NCBI GenBank assembly: GCA_905116865.2 | Contig: CAJHNH020002458.1 | Span: forward strand, 94,501-158,500 | Reading direction: 5' to 3' | Origin: Candidula unifasciata | Taxonomy: Eukaryota; Mollusca; Gastropoda; Stylommatophora; Geomitridae | DNA: 64,000 bases | In this document: piece by piece, positions 1 to 64,000 of the stretch | Layout of the letters: each line of letters starts with the position of its first letter | Position numbering within the stretch: the first letter of the stretch is position 1 | Program-made: the position numbers and the translations under genes | Notes under the pieces: model-generated | Told to the model about the DNA's origin: nothing | What the model saw: only the letters and a program-made list of their open reading frames with translations | The model's database searches: none

Positions 1-2390
1 TACCATCTCTTCTGCTACTGTTCTATCCAGTCAAGGTGGCACTTGATATGACCAATATATTTCAGTTTCCAAGACAAGATTTTCGAATCATTTAGAATGT
101 CAGTATTTCTTTTCTTCTTGGTCCATGGTATTTTGAGAATCTCTTTTATATTATTTCAGTTCAAATGCCAATATTAATCTTCATTATTTTTATATAATCG
201 AGCAGAATAATCAATGGCAGCACTAAGCAAACAAAATATTTACCGTGTAATTGTCTAATTATTCATAATGCAATTTCTATCATAATCACAACCCAAATCA
301 AAGCAAAATGTGAAACAAAACAAATTACATGATACATTTAAAATAACAAATATATGCTCTAGAACTCAGTTAGCACTACTTATCCCAACTAGCAGTACCA
401 GACCACGCGTTGCTGTGGCACAGTCTGGCTATATGGTAAAGAAAGAAAATAGAAAACGTCACAATCATTGTCTATGCAAATAGTCTCGTTTGCCGACTCT
501 AGAACACGCAACATAAAATTGTGTCCTTATAATAATAGTTGTTTAAAATGTATTATTAAGTCTTTAAAAAATGGTTATTTATTTATTCCAAGCTAAAGCT
601 TTTTGTATTTTTTAAAGAGCTCGAAGTAAAGTTTGCTACTGTTAGTCTGAAAAACCAACAAATTCGCACCCAAAAAAAAAAAATGAGAATAGCTGAGGTA
701 GCGTTATTAAATAAATTATTTAAAAAAATAACAATAATTTAAAAAAAACTGTAAAATCATGTTATGTTTTAAGCTCTCAGTTTATAGTTTTTGTCATCCT
801 ACCTCCACACACACCCCCCCCCCCTTCCCCCCACCCCCAGTCCACCGACTAATCCTCTTTCCTCACATATTTTTTTAAATTGAAATTGGCCACTAAGACT
901 AAAATGGGTAGCAGGAATTGTAATTAGAAGTAAATCGTTCAGTGTAATTTTCACCACCTGACCCACCAAGTACCAGTACTACTACTACAACAACCACCAG
1001 CACCACATGAACTTAAAAAATGTCACTACTGTTGGTAAAACATACCACCTGTCTAGGTGTCACGAAACGATCTCAGTGGTTTCAGAAGTTAGTACGTGGA
1101 ATAATTTCTTCTGTTTATGGAGAGACAAAGATATCTATTTACTATGCCCTTAACCCAAATATTATTAAAACCTCAGGGATTTAATTGTTACCAGTCCGTA
1201 GTCCAGACAAAGCAACTGGGCCTTGTGTAATATTACTTAACTTTACCTGCGCTAGGAATTCGTTTTATGTGCCAGTGTCAAAATGTTATCTCCTGACCAC
1301 AGTCTGTCAGGGCCAGCAAACGGGGAACCAATTATCACACCTGAGATTATCTCCCCTGAGCTGAACCTTAGTGTCAGAAATGTGACATAACACAGACTGA
1401 GTGGGGCCTTTTGAACAGACTAGATCAGGGGAATTAAGTGGACTGGTGGACCTGACGGCGTCCAGTGGCTGGAGTTTCACACATGTCAGTGAAATTCTCA
1501 GGAGAACAGTTGTTTGCCAATTAAGAATGTCGAAACATTGGTCAAGGCCGTTCACTTTGAGTGACAGGCCACTTGTTAGCTAATTTGATTTGCAAGGTAC
1601 TTCTGGGGCGTGGCTTAGATCTTCTCCAGTAGAACCTAGAAAGGGGAGGAGTTTAATTTGGACAATAGATAGATACTTATGCTAGTAGCTTCAGAAATTT
1701 ACCTCATAGTGCCGCCAGAAAAGTCACAAACATAGATCGACATTAGAGGTAATTCTGATTGTTTTATTCTGGTTTGGCGATTGCTGGAAAGTTTCCAGGT
1801 ATGAGTAAATATTACTTTTAATCTTATATTCATAGGTTAGGAGCTAGCTTAGTCTATACTTCCTGTCCTAATTTGTCTACACATTATGCTTGAAATAGTT
1901 CTTTGTGAGTATTTAGTATCTCAGTTAGGGAACTGCTAAACTATTCCTATTTCTTGTATGTTTGTGTCACATGTTTTTCAGTGTATGTTTTCATGTGTAT
2001 AAAATAAGATGTGAACAATAACATTTGCTATAATGAAATGTAATTATATGGTTTACATTATCAACCCAAAACATGTGCTTGGACTGTGGGAAAATCATGC
2101 CTATATGCGCAGAGTTTTAATAGCTCACCATGTGCTCACTGGAAAGACAATATTCCAGACAACATGCACATATAAAATGGTTGGAGTTTTCAGCACATAA
2201 CCTGCTCCACGTGTTCATGTAAAAATAATGTTTGGAAGTCTGAGTGAAGACGGACAGCAGACCTAGGAAGTCAACTATTTTTGACAGTACATGAGAGGGA
2301 AGGCAGGATATGTGACGTCCAGTAAGACATAAGACCTTCAGACTAGACTAGAGAGAATGTGGAAGATTGAGAAGAGATGTTATGTCTATA
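1..2390. other. Intergenic, no gene recognised
   Basis: AT-rich sequence without a convincing coding region on either strand. A C-rich tract lies at about 816-840. Short ORFs at 1307-1583 look like chance frames. A CACCC-type box (ggggcgtggctta) is at about 1606, but no promoter context supports it. Confidence 0.5.
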
Positions 2391-2392
2391 CA

Positions 2393-2396
<4 letters not shown>

Positions 2397-2472
<76 letters not shown>
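2397..2472. repeat. (TA)n microsatellite
   Basis: About 37 uninterrupted TA units. The overlapping Tyr/Ile-rich frames are artefacts of the repeat. Confidence 0.97.
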
Positions 2473-2474
<2 letters not shown>

Positions 2475-2612
2475 TATATTGTATTCATATATGCATTTTT
2501 AGTGTAAGTATAGATACTACACATATGTGTTTGTTTCACAGCTCCCGTCTATGTGAGACGTCTGCTCTGATAGAACTAACGTCGTATGTACGAACCAATG
2601 TAATTGGAGATC

Positions 2613-2695
2613 GACAGGCTGGAAACAGGCGGGAAACAGGTGGAGAATAAGCTGAAACAGGCGGAAAACAGGCAGGGAAGAAGCTGGAAGAGGTG
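2613..2695. repeat. Short degenerate repeat with core GAAACAGGCGG
   Basis: Several imperfect copies of a roughly 15-bp unit with the core aaacaggcgg. No gene is associated. Confidence 0.5.
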
Positions 2696-2964
2696 GACAA
2701 GCTTGACAGTGCCTCACGGCTGTCAGAGGTTTTATAAGTTACGTTAACATCTGTTTCGTTAACATATCATCATCATCATACCACTCTAACCCCAGGAGCT
2801 GTTTTCTTGCTAAAGCATCTCATCACTATCATAACATTAACAAGTCACTGTATGTGTAAACACAACAAACTGGGAATGGCATTGAACTAATTGTTAGTAA
2901 ATAAAGCTGTACGTCAAGTTTTATACTACATCGTTTGTTAAATTCCAAGTGTATTCAGTCTTAC

Positions 2965-3228
2965 CTGTTTAACTAAACTGAAGGATAGAATTACATTTGG
3001 TGGTGGCTCAAAAAATAAGGATAATAATTCTGTAATTATTAAATAACGGGAGAAGGTTGGACGAGAGGAGCCGTTTGCCCTGTCTAATAATTCATTCAGT
3101 ATAATGATATAGACATCTAAAACTCCTTTTCTTCTTCTGTGGGTACCAAGTGCAGCTAATGTTAAAGTAATCAACGAGCCAAAATGGCTGTTTTCTGGGA
3201 TATCCAGGACTTTGTCTGAAAGCAACAT
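2965..3228 (-). other. Candidate minus-strand exon or ORF, unassigned
   Basis: The minus frame is open for about 88 codons and ends at a good donor (AAACAG|gtaaga, GT at 2964-2963). It begins either at an ATG (3228) or after a ttgctttcag acceptor. It contains GVLDVYIIILNELLDRANGS and YLIITELLSLFFEPPPNVIL, which have natural composition and helix-like spacing. No family was recognised. It could be one exon of a neighbouring minus-strand gene or part of an unknown element. No partner exon was found in the window. Confidence 0.3.
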
Positions 3229-3249
3229 GGCTCGGATATTAGTCTAGTT

Positions 3250-3500
3250 AATGTGGTGGAGGGGATGTGATGAGAGGAAAATCCCTACTCAGCATTTAAA
3301 TCATTAAATCCACGGCCGTTACGTCACACTAGGTCAGGGGGTCGTGAGCCAGAGAAGCCGCATGACTAGTGCTGACTGACTATGCAGGTTAGGATGTATA
3401 ATTGTGCCCCCGACAAAAAAACTCCATCACCTTACTGGGTGGTCGAACCCGGTTCTCCAGCATGACAGCCCGACGCTGTAACCACCGGCCAAACACAACA
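3250..3500 (-). mobile_element. tRNA-derived SINE, minus orientation
   Basis: Read on the minus strand, 3500-3413 looks like a tRNA head, with an A-box-like GTGGTTACAGCG and a B box GGTTCGACC. The body extends to about 3250. The clover-leaf is not complete, so this is a SINE head, not a tRNA gene. Confidence 0.5.
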
Positions 3501-3629
3501 ACAACTACTACTTTCCTGTTTCAGTTACCATTGCTGTTTCTATGAGCAGATTAATCTTGCGGGCAAGGCAATTACAATTTCTTGAGGCTCGGAAATGTGG
3601 TTTTATAGAAGAAGAAGAATCCTTAGACC

Positions 3630-3676
3630 CCCCCCCCCCCCCCCCCCTCCCCCCCCCCCCCCCCCAAAAAAAAAAA
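3630..3676. repeat. Poly-C followed by poly-A tract
   Basis: Some 35 C residues broken by a single T pair, then A11. The glycine-rich frame on the minus strand is an artefact. Confidence 0.95.
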
Positions 3677-3699
3677 GCAACCCATATGTTTTGAAAAGA

Positions 3700-4170
3700 T
3701 ATAAACCCGAACGAAAAGTATATTAGCAAGTTTCACAATATAACAAATACAAACGAAACGAGAACGATGCGGCTATGGAGCCTTCATCAGCACATACAAA
3801 TCAAACAAAACCACACAAATACACAAAATCACTTAGCTGGTATCTCGAAGCAGCTGGGTCGATGATTTCTTAGCCGACTGTGGGCACGCGTGAGCTAGGG
3901 GAACAAATATCTCCTGTAGAGTACCAGGGGCCATAACTAGGGGGTTTGAGATACAAATGTGAGGGCAGCTCAATCCCCTAGGACATCATCACAATCTTGA
4001 CTAGCTACCTTGGTCGGCGCTACGTTTGGGTTTCAGCAGCCTGTTTACCAGCCGTAGAAATTTGCCAGATTACCGCAACACAATAACTCGACTGTCCTTC
4101 TAAGGATTTCAGGCCCTTTGTAGTTGCGGTATACAGTTCTATTTACCGCCATTCACAGCATTCTTTTCTA
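3700..4170 (-). mobile_element. Unclassified repeat with CTGATGA stem-loop on minus strand
   Basis: On the minus strand at about 3777-3755 there is CTGATGAAGGCTCCATAGCC, a motif seen again at 18.9 kb. The stem GGCT/AGCC is intact, but the GAAA expected after stem II of a hammerhead ribozyme is missing. The rest, up to 4170, shows no coding signal. Confidence 0.35.
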
Positions 4171-4172
4171 AC

Positions 4173-5500
4173 ATGGGAAAAAAAAAAAAGAAAAAAAAAA
4201 GGTTCAAGCCGCCGCATCCAAACCTAAGAAGATGCCGGTCAAGCTTGACCACAGCCACGTGGACGCCAGTGTTGTTTCTCCACCAGCATCGAAGAAAGGT
4301 GCCCCTGTCGTAGCGCCTCCCTCACCTAACAGAGGGATGTCTACATTAAAAGCCGCCCCATCGTGGCGCCAGCACCAGAAGCCGCCCTACCATGTCGCCA
4401 ACACCAAAAGCCACCCAGTCGTGGCGCAGGGACCCTCCTCACCCGTCTACCAAAAGCAGCAGCCTGGAGCTTACACGGAGACATCATTCAGTGCTCACGC
4501 TGCAACAGGGCGTAACACACTGCTATGACCTGCCGCAGCAGCCCATTGTGGCGCTACTGCTCTGGCCCACATGACTTCAAGGAGTGTCTTCTTGCAAAAG
4601 TCGATCCAGACTTCAAAAAGCCTAACCCCAGTAGAAAGTGCGCCAGTTGCTCAGGGGGACACAGCGCTAGGTACCTTGGATGCCCTACCTGAAGGGGATC
4701 AAGAGAAGTATGATCACCGCCGTCACCAGGATCGCTCCACCAGAAGACAGAAAGAGGTACAAGGTACCCAGAATAGCCCAACCTCCAGTCGCTGCAGCAG
4801 AAATAACAAAGCTTCAGCACGAATTAACCCAAATGAAAGCCGAAATTGAGTCATTCAGAAGAGAAAAAGCAGCATCAGAAGTCAAGCGAGCTGAGAAAAG
4901 AGAGGAGATGACAGGACTACGAAGCCTAATCCAGGACTTAATCAAGACCCAGAAACGTATGTAGGTAGATATCGCCGACATAACTCAATTAAAGTCAGAT
5001 ATCAAGGCCGTGCTGTCATGTATCCAGACCCAAAAAGAGAAGGCAGACGAAGAAGAGCAGAACAATCACAAGGCAACCACAGCCAGCCAGGAACTACTCT
5101 CTACTGATGTGACACTACTTAAGAAGGCCACCCCAAAGCTGCAGACAGATATGACACAGACAAGACACAAGATTAAAGAGAAAGATAGTTCCAAAAAGGA
5201 GGCTGCCAGGCAGCCGTCCATTTAAAGCGAAAACCAGGATTTTGCCACAACCAGTGAAAAAAGTCAAGACAGCGGCAACCGATAGGGCAATCTGCGAGGC
5301 CGACCTCCAAGCGATGCTTGAAGACTTTAACACACAAGTACACCCGCACCAGCTAGGGATGGAAGAAGACGGCAGCCGCTATGTGATCAACTACGACTGG
5401 GAGGAGCTCGAAAAGAAAGACCCATCACCCGAGGACACAGAAAAGCGCCAACAAGTTGACAGATTTCACGATGAGCTCAACGCAGCCCTCAATTAACTGC
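4173..5500 (+). pseudogene. Non-LTR retrotransposon ORF1 (gag-like) remnant
   Basis: Frames shift from 4173 through about 5500. One carries FKECLLAKVDPDFKKPNPSR followed by KCASCSGGHSARYLGCP, a C-x2-C-x3-H-x6-C knuckle of the kind closing the gag-like ORF1 of Jockey-like LINEs. Downstream are long Lys/Glu/Gln-rich helical stretches (about 4780-5220), interrupted by stops, then another open piece (5242-5496). Multiple stops and frameshifts show it is dead. In such elements ORF1 binds RNA and assembles with the transcript. No matching reverse transcriptase follows directly. Confidence 0.6.
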
Positions 5501-5730
5501 GTGCGGCAAGGCAAAAACAAAGGAAACATGGCACGCCCAACAGAAGAGGTTATCGCCAGTTCTAAAACCACAAAAGATAGCCCACTAAACAAGCCGCCAT
5601 CTTAACGGACAGCTCACCATACGATGCGCCAGACCTGATAGCAGAAGCCAGCCACGATGAGACTCCGTCCATTCCCGTTCCAGGCCGCCCCAAGCAAAAA
5701 TGGCAGATCTTTTTAGGGCTGCCAAATCCC

Positions 5731-5762
5731 ACCCCCCCCCCCCCCCAAAAAAAAAAAAAAAC
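5731..5762. repeat. Poly-C/poly-A tract
   Basis: About 16 C residues followed by 14 A residues. Confidence 0.95.
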
Positions 5763-6209
5763 GGAATACGCCCACCAAGCCTGATCGAGCAGACATAACC
5801 CAGCAGCAAATACCCTAACTTAGGCGAAAATGATCGTCACAACGAATCGAATTGAATCAGATAGCAAAGAAACGGTATTCAATAAAGCAGGCCTTCGGGC
5901 AGCTGAAAGAGGATCAAATTTGACATTTTTGTTTGGGTTCTACGATTACGAATCCCCTAGGAGTTTAAATGAAACTGTTTACAATTCAGTCCGGAGGGTG
6001 TAAAAGTGTCCACAGTATAAATAAAGCGATTCCCAAGAGATTAAATGGCTGTCACCTCCAATTCGAGGACACCTTGGTAATCCTGGAAATTAAAGTGCAA
6101 CGGTACTGGTCAGAGCACCATTTTGCACATCCAAAAGATGTTTGAACCTGTCAGCCAGCCGTAGACCCATTTTGCAAAAAGCAAGGGCTAGAAAACAATT
6201 TATCACGAA

Positions 6210-6480
6210 CATCAGAAAGAACCATTATTTTGGTCTTATTATGAAAAGAAAGTAACTAGAACATGTGGTGACCACGTCTTATATCTGAGGGGGAAAGAGA
6301 TGGTGAAAGACAACTCGAAAAGATTATTAACAGCCTTTTGTAATGGCATGGAAGTGGTGGGGAAGAGGGGAGGGGGGGGGGGTGACAGCACAAAAACTGA
6401 TGCATGCTGTTGAAGATCGCAGATTACGGAGAGGTATTATTACTATTAGCTACGCCACTCGACACGGCACTTGATGATGA
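6210..6480 (+). pseudogene. LINE ORF2 C-terminal remnant
   Basis: A plus-strand reading with stops contains HVVTTSYI, RDGERQLEKIINSLL, AQKLMHAVEDRRLRRGI and ATRHGT. This is the order seen at the end of many LINE reverse transcriptases (HV..GKR..GR..k..I..l..W....dR..WR.....RHGT). It is degenerate and interrupted by a G tract (6361-6382). Confidence 0.5.
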
Positions 6481-6499
6481 TGAGCTAACGATTGAGCTG

Positions 6500-6800
6500 A
6501 TTTCACGTCAATAATGAAAATGTCTGTGTTACCAAACGTCGGGGAAAGTGGTCGCAAATTAAACCCCGCTCAACTATTGAAGATACACAGACCAGGCCAT
6601 GTATAAACTGTTTTAAATTGGCCGGCTTCCATTTTTGCCCAATCCGATTACCATAATGGCGGCCATAGAAACCTAGCAACGCGTCCATCAATAATCTTTT
6701 AATCTTTGTCGCCTAGAAAGTTTCAGCTGTCGCCCAGAGCTAGGAACTTAAAGAGTTGCCAACGGCTAATATCCTCATTTAGAAACATAAATAGGCGATC
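6500..6800 (+). promoter_or_regulatory. Probable promoter/5' UTR of the RGS22-like gene
   Basis: This is the only stretch upstream of exon 1 without an obvious repeat, and it is richer in CG than its surroundings. No TATA box stands out. Two RFX-type half-sites are visible: AGCAAC at 6675-6680 and GTTGCC at 6755-6760. RFX sites are common in promoters of ciliary and sperm genes, which would suit RGS22, but these are isolated half-sites. An in-frame TAG at 6792-6794 closes the frame just before the chosen ATG. The transcription start cannot be placed from sequence alone. Confidence 0.35.
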
Positions 6801-62888
<56,088 letters not shown>

Positions 62889-63134
62889 GTGAGTTGTTAG
62901 TTCATCCTCTGCTGTGTATCTCTCAGTGGAGTAAGTCTTAAGCCAACTCACACTCACTCCAACTCTTTTTAGCTACCTCTTACAACATGCGTTATAGCTT
63001 ACAAATAACTTACAGCTTTGTTATGGACACTGATAACACGGGCAGACTCTTTAACCAAATTAAGCAAATATAGTGTTTCATTGAAACAAACAGTACAAAA
63101 TGCATTCATGTAGATAATTTTCTTGTCTGTCACA

Positions 63135-63405
63135 TGATTTTTCCGGCAGAAAGTTCTTGGACGTTTATCCACCTCTGGACTTTAGTCTTGTGCCAGAACC
63201 TGAATGTTGCGCGCACATCGGTTTTCACACATCTGGCTTATTTGTGTGAAGACCTTTGGTTCCTTGCCTCTCAGACAGATGTACTCCGACTTTGAAGGAT
63301 GCCTCTAGTTAGTTGACATGCTTGTTGGGAAGCCAGTGGGTCTTGTTTTTCCTACAATGGTATTCCAGATCCCACACTGGGAATTATATACTGCAACTGT
63401 ATATT
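63135..63405 (-). mobile_element. R1 repeat, minus orientation
   Basis: Contains tatccacctctggactttag, gtgccagaacctgaatgttg, ctcagacagatgtactccga and agtgggtcttgtttttccta. Confidence 0.65.
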
Positions 63406-63417
63406 TTATGGTGCAGA

Positions 63418-64000
63418 AAAGGGGGGGGGGGGGGGGAAATTAAATAGAAACTACTAAATGTGTTGATAAAGCCAGTTTTAACATTTGTTTGTGAATTCAG
63501 GACATTTGTAAATAAGCAAAAAAAAAAAAAAAATGTCCTTGAGGCCTCAGAAATGTGGTTTTACAGAAAAATGTTTAAAATTCTTTGTAAAGCCAAAATG
63601 AGTAATATAAATATATTGAAAGAGGCTAAAGTATGAGTCATCATTTTTGGCCACATTTGTGACTAAAAAACAGCAGTAATCATTTTTGGCCACATGTATG
63701 ACTAAAATATGACAGTCAGAATTTGTTGACACATGTGTGACAACTGGATAGATTTATTGCGGGGGGGGGGGGGGGGGGGGGAGGGGGGTAGATTAGGATA
63801 GTGAGTGGAGATTGTTAACATCTTCTTGTAATTGCAAGGAAAGATATAAGCGTATTAATTAATACATGCTGTGGGAGATAACAAGATGCAGGCAGGCATG
63901 CTTGTCCGTGCCAGTTGGCAAGACACTAGAAGATCTGTGTGGTGGTATGAAACAGAAAGTATGAGATAGTTCGCGTGAAGAGGTGTGTAGGGGCTGAACC
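63418..64000 (+). other. Intron 23 start, low-complexity tracts
   Basis: Poly-G (63420-63437 and 63762-63788), poly-A (63519-63533) and a duplicated catttttggccacat phrase (63640 and 63680). No exon was recognised before the window ends. Confidence 0.5.

Noticed and set aside
2348..2539. Tyr/Ile-repeat ORF
   Set aside because: It is a translation of the (TA)n run.
3508..3729. Gly-rich ORF
   Set aside because: It is the antisense of the poly-C tract.
3700..3790. Active hammerhead ribozyme
   Set aside because: CTGATGA and stem II are present but the required GAAA is absent.

Overview
The window is animal nuclear DNA, most likely from a mollusc or a related lophotrochozoan. That placement is an inference from repeat content: many tRNA-headed SINEs, non-LTR retrotransposons with an RNase H domain and (AAG)n tails, a Penelope-like remnant, piggyBac/hAT/Tc1 relics, and long introns. 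No bacterial gene organisation, functional tRNA or rRNA gene, or CRISPR array was seen.

One host gene dominates. Twenty-three plus-strand exons, from an ATG at 6801 to an exon ending at 62888, join with canonical AG/GT borders and fully compatible phases. Together they give an open frame of 3249 nt (1083 codons) that runs off the right edge. The product is a multi-RGS-domain protein of the RGS22 type (regulator of G-protein signalling 22). It has an N-terminal RGS22-like segment, a charged Ser-rich linker, three complete RGS-like modules (exons 10-11, 14-15 and 19-21) and the start of a fourth (exon 23). The final exons, stop codon and 3' UTR lie beyond the window.

Layout. 1-6500 is intergenic: an AT microsatellite, an unassigned minus-strand ORF with a good splice donor (2965-3228), a decayed LINE ORF1 with a gag-type zinc knuckle (4.17-5.5 kb) and LINE 3' debris. 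6500-6864 is the probable promoter, 5' UTR and first exon. 6.9-31 kb holds exons 1-13, with nested transposons, a 29-bp minisatellite (13.3-14.5 kb) and a 34-bp minisatellite made of splice-donor-like units (30.2-30.6 kb). 31.8-51.7 kb holds exons 14-22, with a 47-bp satellite (32.9-34.8 kb) showing higher-order periodicity, and many SINEs. 51.7-62.7 kb is one 11-kb intron holding a LINE RNase H pseudogene, a 38-bp minisatellite and several retroelements. Exon 23 and its downstream intron fill the right end.

The repeats form a dense nest that can be dated by order of insertion. Several insertions have exact target-site duplications, including a 905-bp retroelement inserted into an older SINE-like copy, a SINE just upstream of the exon 15 acceptor, and a short SINE copy that carries flanking DNA of another locus in the window. 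The family names R1, R2, SINE-A to SINE-G and 'long R1-tailed element' are labels made here, not database names.
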